Shown here in pieces: positions 1-8,380 of a stretch of DNA of 64,000 bases (positions are counted from its first letter, which is position 1; every line of letters begins with the position of its first letter). Origin of the DNA: Streptomyces massasporeus. Its GTDB lineage: Bacteria; Actinomycetota; Actinomycetes; Streptomycetales; Streptomycetaceae. Under the pieces are notes generated by a model. That model ran no database searches, was not told where the DNA came from, and saw only the letters and a list, made by a program, of their open reading frames with translations. The stretch is taken from assembly GCF_014648995.1 (NCBI RefSeq), contig NZ_BMSE01000021.1, positions 89,226 through 153,225 of the forward strand, given 5' to 3'. The position numbers and the translations under genes were made by a program.

Positions 1-1
1 G

Positions 2-397
2 TTCGACATCGGGCACGACGAGATGGTCCTGGTGAAGGACATCGAGGTGTACTCGACCTGTGAGCACCATCTCGTACCGTTCCGGGGCGTCGCGCACGTC
101 GGGTACATCCCGGCCACCAGCGGCAAGATCACCGGGCTGTCCAAGCTGGCCCGGCTCGTGGACGTCTACGCCCGCCGCCCGCAGGTGCAGGAACGACTCA
201 CCACGCAGATCGCGGACTCCCTGATGGAGATCCTGGAGCCGCGCGGAGTCATCGTGGTCGTCGAGTGCGAGCACATGTGCATGTCGATGCGCGGGATCCG
301 CAAGCCGGGCGCCAAGACGCTGACGTCGGCCGTGCGGGGGCAGCTGCGGGACATGGCGACGCGGAACGAGGCGATGAGCCTCATCATGGCCCGCTGA
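2..397 (+). CDS. folE: GTP cyclohydrolase I, 3' part
   Basis: Truncated at the window edge; the frame is open from base 2. The enzyme converts GTP to dihydroneopterin triphosphate, the first step of folate synthesis, in the cytoplasm. Visible family signatures are STCEHHLVPF (Zn-binding Cys and the catalytic His pair), GYIP, GLSKLARLVD and ECEHMCMSMRG (third Zn ligand), and the C-terminus is complete. It converges on the minus-strand folate genes with 30 bp between stop codons. The start lies upstream of the window. Confidence 0.97.
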   Translation, partial: FDIGHDEMVLVKDIEVYSTCEHHLVPFRGVAHVGYIPATSGKITGLSKLARLVDVYARRPQVQERLTTQIADSLMEILEPRGVIVVVECEHMCMSMRGIRKPGAKTLTSAVRGQLRDMATRNEAMSLIMAR

Positions 398-427
398 GGC
401 CCGCCGAACCCTCGCTGGAGCCCTGCG

Positions 428-916
428 TCAGACCGTCGGAGCAACCCCCGTGCCGTCGTTCTCGTCGTCCTCGGGGAGTTTGCAGACGCGTTCCAGGAAG
501 ATCGCTGCCGCTATGACGCCGATGCCCGCGAGGACGGAGAGGCCGGCGTAGATGGCCTGGTCGCGGCGGGCGGGGATGTCGAGGGATTCCAGGAGGAAGA
601 CGCCGGTGCCGCCGTACATGCCGGCGACCAGGGCGGCGACCAGGGCGCTGGCGTGGCCGAAGACGACCGCGCGGGCCGCCATGAGGGGGTCGACGCCCTT
701 GGCCTCGGGGCGGCGCTCGCGCTGGGCCTTGAGGCGGGCGCGGATCGAGAGTGCCGTGGCCAGCAGGACCACGGCGATCACGGCGAGGACGATGGGGGCG
801 GCCAGGGGGACGCTCGGGAGTGTTCCGACCGAGTTCCACAGGCGGGCGCCCGCCCAGGACAGGATGCCGGCCACGACGAAGACGGCGGCCAGCACCCTGA
901 TACGCAGCTCTCTCAC
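428..916 (-). CDS. DUF3180 family membrane protein
   Basis: About 162 aa with four predicted membrane segments: residues ~8-26, ~36-56, ~82-104 and ~116-138, the last ending near LAGIGVIAAAIFLER. It matches the DUF3180 family that commonly sits beside folK in actinobacteria; no biochemical role is established. I chose GTG at 916 because it gives the conserved N-terminus VRELRIRVLAA and is preceded by AAGGGA. The frame stays open further upstream into folK, but those codons lack the family start. It is the last gene of the minus-strand folate group. Confidence 0.85.
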   Translation of the reverse strand: MRELRIRVLAAVFVVAGILSWAGARLWNSVGTLPSVPLAAPIVLAVIAVVLLATALSIRARLKAQRERRPEAKGVDPLMAARAVVFGHASALVAALVAGMYGGTGVFLLESLDIPARRDQAIYAGLSVLAGIGVIAAAIFLERVCKLPEDDENDGTGVAPTV

Positions 917-975
917 GGTGTCCCTTCGGTTCCCCCGGCTTCCGGCCCGGTTCGCGGCCGTCTTGACCTTAACGG

Positions 976-1587
976 CTACTCGGGCAGCCGGAGTTCCAGG
1001 TCCTGGCGCGGCGCCACACCGTCGCGGGTGACGGTGTCCAGGAGGCCGGAGACGGGTCCGCGGCCGGGCAGCTGCGCCTCGGGGTCGAGGTCGTGCCAGG
1101 GGGCCAGGACGAAGGCGCGCTCGTGGGCGCGGGGGTGGGGGAGGGTGAGCTGCGGGTCGTCGGAGACGACGTCGGCGTAGGAGACGATGTCGACGTCGAG
1201 GGTGCGGGGGCCCCAGTGTTCGTCCCGGACGCGGTGGAAGGCCTCCTCGACCGCGTGGGCGCGCTCCAGGAGCGAGGACGGCGGGAGGGTGGTCTTGAGG
1301 ACCACGACGGCGTTGAAGTAGGCGGGCTGGCTGCCGGGGTCGACGCCCCAGGGCTCGGTCTCGTAGACGGGGGAGACGCCCTTGATGCGCAGGCCGGGCG
1401 TGTCGCCGAGGGCGTCGACGGCCCCCTGGAGGGTCTCCAGGCGGTTGCCGAGGTTGGAGCCGAGGGCGACCACGGCCCATTTGGGATTGGACAGGGTCGT
1501 GTCGGCGGCGTCGACCTTCTCGACGACGGAGGCGGGTACCGGCTGTACGGTCGGGTCGCTGGGACCCTGGATGAAGGGCGCGGTCAT
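976..1587 (-). CDS. folK: 6-hydroxymethyl-dihydropterin pyrophosphokinase
   Basis: 203 aa. Transfers pyrophosphate from ATP to 6-hydroxymethyl-7,8-dihydropterin, the step before FolP. HPPK signatures are ALGSNLGNR, SPVYETEPWG and HWGPRTLDVDIV (the metal-binding Asp pair). A 40-residue N-terminal extension before the domain is normal in Streptomyces. Its ATG overlaps the folB stop in an ATGA, so the two are translationally coupled. Confidence 0.96.
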   Translation of the reverse strand: MTAPFIQGPSDPTVQPVPASVVEKVDAADTTLSNPKWAVVALGSNLGNRLETLQGAVDALGDTPGLRIKGVSPVYETEPWGVDPGSQPAYFNAVVVLKTTLPPSSLLERAHAVEEAFHRVRDEHWGPRTLDVDIVSYADVVSDDPQLTLPHPRAHERAFVLAPWHDLDPEAQLPGRGPVSGLLDTVTRDGVAPRQDLELRLPE

Positions 1588-1943
1588 GCTCGGCTCCGGG
1601 TGATGGTGACGGTCACGTCGTCGAAGGGGACGGTGATCGGGGCGTCCGGTTTGTGGACGCAGACCTCGACCTCCTGTACTCCCTCGTGCTTCAGACAGAC
1701 CTGGGCGATGCGCTCGGCGAGCGTCTCGATGAGGTCGACGGGCTCGCCCTGGACGACGGCCACGACCTCCTCCGCCACGATGCCGTAGTGCACGGTCTTC
1801 GCCAGGTCGTCGTCGGCCGCGGCCGGTCGGGTGTCGAGGCCGAGGACGAGGTCCACGATGAAGGTCTGGCCCTCTTCGCGTTCCCTGGGGAACACGCCGT
1901 GGTGCCCGCGGGCCTTCAGGCCGCGCAGCGCGACACGATCCAC
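1584..1943 (-). CDS. folB: Dihydroneopterin aldolase
   Basis: 119 aa. Cleaves dihydroneopterin to 6-hydroxymethyl-dihydropterin and glycolaldehyde. Family features are RGLKARGHHGVFPRER with the substrate-side Glu, VDLIETLAERIA and VCVHKPDAPI. The GTG at 1943 is preferred because AGGAG lies about 8 nt upstream; a longer in-frame GTG at 1952 directly abuts that AGGAG and could not use it. It is followed by folK with a 4-bp overlap. Confidence 0.94.
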   Translation of the reverse strand: MDRVALRGLKARGHHGVFPREREEGQTFIVDLVLGLDTRPAAADDDLAKTVHYGIVAEEVVAVVQGEPVDLIETLAERIAQVCLKHEGVQEVEVCVHKPDAPITVPFDDVTVTITRSRA

Positions 1944-2179
1944 GCGAATCACTCCTGCAATCGTCGGTCAGGGCCGGTCGGTGCCGTGTGCGGTCGGCAC
2001 ACCGGCCTCGGTCGAATCTACCTGCGCGCACGGACGGGGCCGGGCCACGGGGTGGGGGCTGTGGCCGGGCCCGGCAGGATTCATCCAGCGTTTCCCCTGG
2101 GGAATCCGTCGGTGCACAGGTTGGTAGCCGCCCCTACCCGGGCGTCCGTGATTCCAACCACTTCCTGCCGCCTACCCAC
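1944..2179. other. Intergenic region upstream of folB
   Basis: 236 bp between the NTF2-like gene and folB on the minus strand. It probably holds the folB promoter, but I see no confident -10/-35 pair, terminator or riboswitch motif. A gene track here is limited to shadows of neighbouring frames. Confidence 0.4.
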
Positions 2180-2686
2180 TCAGGCGGGGGTGTCGTCCTG
2201 TTCGTCCTCGTCGGTTTCCGCCAGGACGGGGGAAGCGTGGTGCGACCAGAGTTTCCACCCCTGGGGCGTGCGCCGGAACACGTTGGTGGCGACCACGAGC
2301 TGCCCGACGAGCGGGCCGAGCTCCTCGCCGGCTCCTTCGGGGGCGGGGCCGCCGCTGAGGATGTTCTCGGTGCAGTTGACCAGGGCGGTGTCGCCGGTGA
2401 CGGAGACGTGCACGTCGGTGAGGAAGAACTGGATGTAGTCGGTGTTCGCCATGATCAGCGCGTACGACCGGAGGACTTCGCCGCGGCCGGTGAGGGCGGG
2501 CCAGCCGGGGTGGACGCAGGAGACCACGCCGGTGTCGGCCGGGTCGTGGTACGACTCGTCGACGCCCAGGTCGGCGGGGGTCAGCCAGAGCGACGCCAGT
2601 TCCTCGAAGTCGCCCTGTTCCAGTGCCTCGTAGAAGGCGGTGTTGGCGGCCTCGACCTGCTCGACGTCGGTGTGCGGGGCGCTCAC
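2180..2686 (-). CDS. NTF2-like (SnoaL/DUF4440-type) protein
   Basis: 168 aa. The N-terminal helix VEAANTAFYEALEQGDFEELASLW, the phrase HPGWPALTGRGEVLRSY and the closing GWKLWSHHASP are typical of the NTF2-like fold of small ligand-binding or enzyme proteins. Function is not known from sequence. The GTG start overlaps the folP stop (GTGA), so it is co-translated with folP and is probably tied to folate metabolism or regulation. The C-terminus is acidic (ETDEDEQDD). Confidence 0.85.
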   Translation of the reverse strand: MSAPHTDVEQVEAANTAFYEALEQGDFEELASLWLTPADLGVDESYHDPADTGVVSCVHPGWPALTGRGEVLRSYALIMANTDYIQFFLTDVHVSVTGDTALVNCTENILSGGPAPEGAGEELGPLVGQLVVATNVFRRTPQGWKLWSHHASPVLAETDEDEQDDTPA

Positions 2687-3573
2687 CGGGCTCCTTCTGC
2701 GCCGGTGCTCGTGCTGCGCGCCCCCGCGATGGCGCGGGCGACCCGGACGGCGTCGGCGGTGGCGCGTACCTCGTGGACGCGGACCGCCCAGGCGCCGGCG
2801 TGTGCGGCGAGTGCGGAGACGGCGGCGGTGGCGGCGTCGCGTTCGCGTGCGGGGGGTGGGGGGCCGTCGGGGCCGGCGAGGACGCGGCCGAGGAAGCGTT
2901 TGCGGCTGGCGGCGACGAGCAGCGGGTGGCCGAGGGTGAGGACCCGGTCGAGGCCGGCGAGGAGGGCGAGGTCGTGTCCGGCGTCCTTGGAGAAGCCGAG
3001 GCCGGGGTCGACGACGACGTGCTCGGGGGCGATGCCTCCGGCCAGGACGGCTTCCACGCGCGCGTGCAGCTCGTCGACGACTTCGGTGACGACGTCGGTG
3101 TACTCGCCCCGGACGTTGCCGCCCTGGAGGAAGCCGCGCCAGTGCATGACGACGAAGGGGGCGCCGGCGTCGGCGACGGCCGGGATCATGCGGGGGTCGG
3201 CGAGGCCGCCGCTGACGTCGTTGACGAGGGCGGCCCCGGCCGCGAGGGCCCGTTCGGCGACGGAGGCGCGCATGGTGTCGACGGAGACGGTGACGCCTTC
3301 GGACGCCAGGCCGCGGACGACGGGGACGACGCGGCGCAGTTCCTCGTCCTCGTCGACGCGGGTGGCACCGGGGCGGGTGGATTCGCCGCCCACGTCGACC
3401 AGGTCGGCGCCTTCGGTGACCAGGTCGAGGCCGCGTTTGACGGCGGCGGTGGTGTCGAAGAAGCGGCCGCCGTCGGAGAAGGAGTCGGGGGTGACGTTCA
3501 CGACTCCCATGACCGCGCAGCGGTCCCATTCCGGTAGGCCCGCCACGCGCCCGCGTCCGCTCTGGTTGCTCAT
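2683..3573 (-). CDS. folP: Dihydropteroate synthase
   Basis: 296 aa. Condenses p-aminobenzoate with 6-hydroxymethyl-dihydropterin pyrophosphate; the sulfonamide target. Seen: GVVNVTPDSFSDGG (loop 1), GGESTRPGA (loop 2), DPGLGFSKD, and ASRKRFLGRVL, all with the residues of active enzymes. The ATG at 3573 gives MSNQSGRGRVAG before the TIM barrel; the frame is open upstream but lacks a better start. First gene of folP/NTF2-like; the upstream gene on the same strand ends 71 bp away. Confidence 0.96.
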   Translation of the reverse strand: MSNQSGRGRVAGLPEWDRCAVMGVVNVTPDSFSDGGRFFDTTAAVKRGLDLVTEGADLVDVGGESTRPGATRVDEDEELRRVVPVVRGLASEGVTVSVDTMRASVAERALAAGAALVNDVSGGLADPRMIPAVADAGAPFVVMHWRGFLQGGNVRGEYTDVVTEVVDELHARVEAVLAGGIAPEHVVVDPGLGFSKDAGHDLALLAGLDRVLTLGHPLLVAASRKRFLGRVLAGPDGPPPPARERDAATAAVSALAAHAGAWAVRVHEVRATADAVRVARAIAGARSTSTGAEGAR

Positions 3574-3644
3574 ATGTTCAGCGTAGGCCCCGGCGGGGGC
3601 CGTCAGGCGCTGCGGCCCGGGCGACGGCCCTGCGGGAGGCGGGG

Positions 3645-5504
3645 TCATGCCGCCCGGACGTCCCGTTCGGCGGTGGTGGCGTGGGCGCAGGGGCGGGGGG
3701 TGGCCAGGCGCCGGCGGCGCAGGAAGCGCGGCAGGGGCAGGGCGAGGGTGACGAAGCCCTCGGCCTGCATGGCGGCGAAGCCGATGCGGGGCAGGTCGGC
3801 GGAGGCGCGGTAGACGACGAAGCGGGGCTCCCAGCGTGGCTGGAACTTGGCGTTGAACTTGTAGAGGGACTCGATCTGGAACCAGCGGGAGAGGAAGACG
3901 AGCAGTCCGCGCCAGGCGCGCAGCACGGGTCCGGCGCCGATCTTCTCGCCGCGGGCGAGGGCGGCGCGGAACATGGCGAAGTTGAGGGAGACGCGTGCGA
4001 TGCCCAGTTTGGGGGCGGCCTGGAGGGAGGCCACGATGAGCAGTTCGTTCATGCCGGGGTCGGCCGAGCGGTCGCGGCGCATCAGGTCCAGGGAGACGGC
4101 GTTGGTGCCCCAGGGCACGAAGTGCAGGATCGCCTTGAGGTCGCCGTAGGGGCCGGGGTGCTCGTCCTGTTTGTGGGCGGTGGCGATGAGGCAGTCGCCG
4201 TCGGCGGGGTCGCCGACGCGGCCCAGGGCCATGGAGAAGCCGCGTTCGGTGTCGGTGCCGCGCCAGTCGTCGGCGGCCTGGCGGATGCGCTCCAGTTCGG
4301 CTTCGCCGAGGTCACGGACACGGCGTACCCGGGTTTCGTAACCGGCGCGCTCGATGCGCTTGACCATCTGGCGCACGTTGCGCATCGCGCGGCCGGCGAG
4401 GGAGAAATCCGCGACGTCCACCACCGCCTCGTCGCCCAGTTCGAGGGCGTCGAGTCCGGTCTCGCGGGTCCACACCTCGCCGCCGGTCTCGGAGCAGCCC
4501 ATGACGGCGGGGGTCCAGGAGTGGGCCTTGGCCTCGTCCATGAAGCGTTCGATGGCGCCGGGCCAGGCCTCGACGTCGCCGATCGGGTCGCCGCTGGCGA
4601 GCATCACGCCGGAGACGACGCGGTAGGTCACGGCCGCCTTGCCGCTGGGGGAGAAGACGACGGCCTTGTCGCGGCGCAGGGCGAAGTGGCCGAGGGAGTC
4701 GCGGCGTCCGTGCTTGTCCAGCAGGGTGCGCAGTTGGGCCTCGTCCTCCTCGGTGAGCTGTGCGGCCGGGTGCTCGGGGCGGAAGGCCAGGTAGATGGTG
4801 GTGACGGCGGTGAGCAGGCCGAGGGCGCCGAGGGAGAAGGCGACGGTCCAGGAGGTGTCGCCCTGGTAGTCGACGGGGCCTTCGAAGCCGAAGAGGCCGT
4901 AGATGACGTGGGTGATGCGGTCGGCGAGGCTGGGGTCGCCGATGATGTGCTCGCCGTGGACGCTGACGATGAGCAGGCCGAGCAGGAGTGAACCGGCGCT
5001 CATGAGGACGAAGTTGGCGAGGGCCCGCCAGCGGCTGCGCGGGTCGGGCAGGGCGTTGAACTGGTCGCGGTGGCGCAGCAGGGGTGCGAGCAGGGCCAGG
5101 GAGATCAGTGTGCCGGCGAGCGAGTGCCGGTAGGTGAACTGCGCGACGGCGCCGGCGGGCAGGAGCGCCACCGCTGCTCGCCAGGCCCGGCGCTTGCCGC
5201 GCTTGAGGCCGTGGGCGAGGAGCAGCAGCAGCACGCCGGTGCTGAGGGACAGGGCGGCCGCGAACGGGCCGAGCGCGCCGGGCAGGACCTCGGCGATGGC
5301 GTGCATCCTGCTGTGCCGGAAGCGGGGGAAGACGCCCGCGGCGATGTCCAGGACGCCCACCAGGGCGCAGGCTCTGCCGACGAGGACGGGGACGGCTTCG
5401 GGGCGTGGCCCGCGCAGTATCCGGCGCATCCGGCCCGGACGGGCCGTGCCGCTGCTGCGACTCGGAACCTCGCCCGACATTTCCTCATCTGTCCTGACAG
5501 ACAT
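3645..5504 (-). CDS. Lysyl-phosphatidylglycerol-synthase-like membrane protein
   Basis: About 619 aa. The N-terminal half has five to six membrane segments (for example GPFAAALSLSTGVLLLLLAHG and ALANFVLMSAGSLLLGLLIV). The C-terminal half is a DUF2156/GNAT-fold domain like that of MprF and LysX, with EVWTRETGLDALELGDEAVVD, FSLAGRAMRNVRQMVKRIERAGY and SLDLMRRD. The known family transfers an aminoacyl group from tRNA to phosphatidylglycerol, which raises resistance to cationic peptides. No lysyl-tRNA synthetase domain is fused. Start is uncertain: ATG at 5504 chosen, alternatives at 5555 and 5480. It is divergent from the esterase at 5711. Confidence 0.82.
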   Translation of the reverse strand: MSVRTDEEMSGEVPSRSSGTARPGRMRRILRGPRPEAVPVLVGRACALVGVLDIAAGVFPRFRHSRMHAIAEVLPGALGPFAAALSLSTGVLLLLLAHGLKRGKRRAWRAAVALLPAGAVAQFTYRHSLAGTLISLALLAPLLRHRDQFNALPDPRSRWRALANFVLMSAGSLLLGLLIVSVHGEHIIGDPSLADRITHVIYGLFGFEGPVDYQGDTSWTVAFSLGALGLLTAVTTIYLAFRPEHPAAQLTEEDEAQLRTLLDKHGRRDSLGHFALRRDKAVVFSPSGKAAVTYRVVSGVMLASGDPIGDVEAWPGAIERFMDEAKAHSWTPAVMGCSETGGEVWTRETGLDALELGDEAVVDVADFSLAGRAMRNVRQMVKRIERAGYETRVRRVRDLGEAELERIRQAADDWRGTDTERGFSMALGRVGDPADGDCLIATAHKQDEHPGPYGDLKAILHFVPWGTNAVSLDLMRRDRSADPGMNELLIVASLQAAPKLGIARVSLNFAMFRAALARGEKIGAGPVLRAWRGLLVFLSRWFQIESLYKFNAKFQPRWEPRFVVYRASADLPRIGFAAMQAEGFVTLALPLPRFLRRRRLATPRPCAHATTAERDVRAA

Positions 5505-5710
5505 CGCATCCCGTAGTTCTGCGAGAGACCTTGGATCCGGTGCCGATTCGGGCATCCGGCGACATTGCGCCCTCTAGGACGGTGTCTTGGGGGAAGAGGT
5601 TCACTCCCCACGTCAAAGCCGTTTCAAAGGCCGAGGAAAGTCCGGGACAAGCCCTTGCGAAGGTGTGAGCGCGAGGGCCCGGGCGGAGAGCGCGAGCAGG
5701 TAACCGACGT
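5505..5710. promoter_or_regulatory. Divergent promoter region
   Basis: About 206 bp separate the lysyl-PG-synthase-like gene (minus) from the membrane esterase (plus). Both promoters should lie here. I see no clean consensus hexamers or operator palindrome. Confidence 0.4.
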
Positions 5711-6829
5711 ATGGGTCTGACGAGCAACAAGATGCTGGTCCTGGCGGTGCTGTCCGCCGTGCTGCTGTTCGCCGGCACCGTCTGGGTCTGGCCACGGCTG
5801 GCCCGGCGCAGTTGGCGGGCCGTGGGCGGGCGGGTCGGTCTGCTGCTGGGCACGCAGCTGGCGCTGTTCGCCGCGGTGGGCCTCGCGGCCAACCAGGCCT
5901 TCGGGTTCTACGCGAGCTGGGCCGATCTGTTCGGGCAGGAGAAGGACCAGGGGGTGGTCGTCGACCACACGCCGGGCGGCGGCCCGCTGGAGGTGGTGGG
6001 TTCGCGCCGGGTGCCGGGGGCGGGCGGTGCGCTGCCGCAGGCCGGCGGGCGGGTTCAGCAGGTCGACATCGTGGGCCGCACGACCCGTATCGCCACGCCC
6101 GCGTACGTCTATCTGCCGCCGGAGTACTTCCAGCCGCGGTACCGCACCCACCGGTTCCCGACCGCCGTCGTGCTGACCGGCTATCCGGGTACGGCGTCGG
6201 CGCTGGTGGAGAAGCTGCGTTATCCGCGTACGGCTCTGGAGCTGGCGCGGGCGGGCCGGGCGAAGCCGATGATCCTGGTGATGCTGCGGCCGACGGTGGC
6301 GCCGCCCCGGGACACGGAGTGCGTCGACATACCGGGAGGGCCGCAGACCGAGTCGTTCTTCGCGAAGGATCTCCCCGACGCGTTGCGCACGCACTACAGG
6401 GTGGCCGAAAAGCCGGGCGGCCTCGGCATCATCGGCAACTCCACGGGTGGCTACTGCGCGTTGAAGATCGCCCTGCACCATCCCGATGTGTACGCGGCGG
6501 GGGCGGGCTTGTCCGCGTACTACAAGGCGCCGATCGACGCGACGACGGGCGATCTCTTCCAGGGCGACAAGGCGCTGCGCAATCGCGCCGACCTGCGGTG
6601 GTACGTCGCGCACATGCCCGCTCCCGATACGTCCCTGCTGGTCAGCAGCAGCAAGCAGGGAGAGGGCAACTACAAGGAGACGCTGAGGTTCATCGAGGGG
6701 GTGGAGGCCAACGGGCGGACGCGGATCTCGTCGATCATCCTCGAAAGCGGCGGCCACAACTTCAACACCTGGCGGCGTGAGATTCCGGCGGCGCTGGAGT
6801 GGATGAGCGGGCGGCTGGACGGACGTTGA
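5711..6829 (+). CDS. Membrane-anchored esterase (antigen 85 / esterase D type)
   Basis: 372 aa. Two N-terminal membrane segments (MLVLAVLSAVLLFAGTVWVW and VGLLLGTQLALFAAVGLAA) place the catalytic domain outside the membrane. The alpha/beta-hydrolase part has the nucleophile motif GNSTGGYCALKIAL, a likely acid-bearing region near DATTGDLFQGD, and a catalytic His in ESGGHNFNTW. This is the layout of putative mycolyl-transferase-like esterases in actinobacteria that lack mycolic acids. Substrate unknown; cell-envelope or lipid remodelling is an inference from topology and from the divergent lipid-modifying neighbour. Confidence 0.85.
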   Translation: MGLTSNKMLVLAVLSAVLLFAGTVWVWPRLARRSWRAVGGRVGLLLGTQLALFAAVGLAANQAFGFYASWADLFGQEKDQGVVVDHTPGGGPLEVVGSRRVPGAGGALPQAGGRVQQVDIVGRTTRIATPAYVYLPPEYFQPRYRTHRFPTAVVLTGYPGTASALVEKLRYPRTALELARAGRAKPMILVMLRPTVAPPRDTECVDIPGGPQTESFFAKDLPDALRTHYRVAEKPGGLGIIGNSTGGYCALKIALHHPDVYAAGAGLSAYYKAPIDATTGDLFQGDKALRNRADLRWYVAHMPAPDTSLLVSSSKQGEGNYKETLRFIEGVEANGRTRISSIILESGGHNFNTWRREIPAALEWMSGRLDGR

Positions 6830-6964
6830 AAATGATCTTGGGAATTGGATGAGCGGCCGATTCCGCTTCTTCCCGAGTTCTGATGCCGTGTGAACGTTTC
6901 GGTGTGGCTTTGTTTTTGCGGGGTGGGTCACCAAGATTCGCCTACGCGCGGTAAGTTTCTGGCC

Positions 6965-8311
6965 ATGCCACGTGGACGTCACCGTCATTCCCCGCCCCTG
7001 CACAGGATGCTGCCCCCGTCGGCGATCGCAGGCGTCTCCCTCGTCTGCGCCCTGGGGCCCTGGGTGTTCACGGAGCCGATGGTGCTCCGCGGCCTGGCCG
7101 CGGCCGCCGCGGCGACGGCGGTCATCGGCGCGTTCGTGCTGCGCCGCTGGGATGCCCAGGCGGGCAAGCGCGTCGCCGACCTCACGCGCGCGCGTGCGAG
7201 CGACGAGTGGCGCTTCGAGGAGCGGGTCGCCGAACTGGAGGCCGACCTCGAGGAGTCGCGCGAGCTGCGCGGGAAGCTGGAACAGCGGCTGCGCGCCAAG
7301 CGCACGGAACTGGCCGGGCTGCGCAACGAGCACGCCGCGCTGCTGCGTCGGTACGCCACGGCGGAGACCGAGCGCGCGACCGTCCTGGAGGAGCGCCGGG
7401 TGCTCGAGATAGAGGCGACGGCTCCGGTGCGGGCCGCGCTTCCGGCGGGTACGTCGGACGCGGCGGACGCCGCGCCGGAGCCGGACGAGGCGGCCGCCGA
7501 TCTCGCCGTCGAGGAGGGTCCCGAGGTCCCCGCCGTGTTCTCGCCCGAGGGGTCCCGGCTGTACCGGCGGGCCGCTGCCGCGCTCGCACGGTTCGACGGC
7601 GAGACGGTCCCGGTGCCGGACCCGGACGGTGGCGGCGACGGCGACGGCGTCCCGAAGGGCGAGGAAGCGGAACCCGCACAGGAGCCGAGGCCGGAGCAGA
7701 CGGAGCCGCGGGAGCAGGCGCGGGAGGACGAGGCCGAGGCGCAGGAGCGTTCCGAGGCGGCCGACGGGCACGAGCGGGCGACGGCCGAGACGGACGGCGA
7801 GCGTTCCGCGCAGGCCGCCGAGACCCCTGAGCCGGCCGTCGACACCCCCGAGCCGGCCGTCGACACCCCCGAGCCGGCTGCCGAGGCGTCGGCGTCGGCC
7901 ACCGAGACGTCCGTGCGGCCCGGCGGCACCGGGCAACGTGCGGAGGCCGCGCGGCCCGAGGAGACGGCCCGGCCGGAGCAGCCCGGAGGCCGGCCCTCCG
8001 GCCACTACACCGTGCCCACCGCCGTCGCCGTCCCGCCGCAGGCGCCGGTGCGGCGTCCGTCGGCCGGGGGCGGGTTCGACTTCTTCGGCACGAAGGCCGG
8101 CACGTCCCGGGCGGCCCTGGAGGCCGTGCAGAACGAGGACCTCGCCGACGTCGTCGGCCAGGAGGCGCTCGCCCTGCACAAGGCCGAGACCGAGGCCCGC
8201 TACAAGCCGGTCGACGAGGAATCGCGCGGTATCGGTCAGGTCATCGACCTGACGGCGCACGACGAGACGGAGCAGATCGACGTACAGGGGCTGCGCAGCG
8301 CGGTGTCCTGA
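6965..8311 (+). CDS. Coiled-coil, low-complexity membrane-associated protein
   Basis: 448 aa. Two hydrophobic N-terminal segments (SAIAGVSLVCALGPWVF, LRGLAAAAAATAVIGAFVL) are followed by a long charged coiled coil (~residues 60-150, ARASDEWRFEERVAELEADLEESRELR) and an Ala/Glu/Pro-rich tract with 7-residue repeats TPEPAVD. The conserved C-terminus GGFDFFGTKAG...ALEAVQNEDLADVVGQEALALHKAE...VIDLTAHDETEQID suggests a folded tail. ATG at 6965 is preferred over an upstream start at 6890 because the earlier residues look non-coding. Function unknown. Confidence 0.85.
   Translation: MPRGRHRHSPPLHRMLPPSAIAGVSLVCALGPWVFTEPMVLRGLAAAAAATAVIGAFVLRRWDAQAGKRVADLTRARASDEWRFEERVAELEADLEESRELRGKLEQRLRAKRTELAGLRNEHAALLRRYATAETERATVLEERRVLEIEATAPVRAALPAGTSDAADAAPEPDEAAADLAVEEGPEVPAVFSPEGSRLYRRAAAALARFDGETVPVPDPDGGGDGDGVPKGEEAEPAQEPRPEQTEPREQAREDEAEAQERSEAADGHERATAETDGERSAQAAETPEPAVDTPEPAVDTPEPAAEASASATETSVRPGGTGQRAEAARPEETARPEQPGGRPSGHYTVPTAVAVPPQAPVRRPSAGGGFDFFGTKAGTSRAALEAVQNEDLADVVGQEALALHKAETEARYKPVDEESRGIGQVIDLTAHDETEQIDVQGLRSAVS
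7829..7879 (+). repeat. In-frame 21-bp tandem repeat
   Basis: About 2.4 copies of a 21-bp unit inside the coiled-coil gene, each encoding seven residues (TPEPAVD register). Copies are nearly identical at DNA level, so copy number may vary between strains. Confidence 0.85.
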
Positions 8312-8334
8312 GGCGCGTTCGGAAGCTGTTCACG

Positions 8335-8370
8335 ACGGAGGGCCCCCGGCTACGGCCGGGGGCCCTCCGT
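8335..8370. terminator. Bidirectional terminator hairpin
   Basis: Perfect 16-bp inverted repeat (ACGGAGGGCCCCCGGC and its complement) around a TACG loop, 24 bp after the coiled-coil gene stop and 11 bp before the stop of the convergent PH-domain gene. No U tract, which is usual for Streptomyces terminators. Confidence 0.85.
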
Positions 8371-8380
8371 GCGTCGGCGG

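Noticed and set aside
5504..5892. Additional minus-strand gene overlapping the esterase start
   Set aside because: Peptide is Arg/Ser/Pro-rich, has no ribosome site and overlaps the membrane segment codons of the esterase.
5624..8260. 878-codon minus-strand open frame
   Set aside because: Crosses two real plus-strand genes and their gap; Arg/Gly/Leu-rich translation typical of GC-rich antisense frames.
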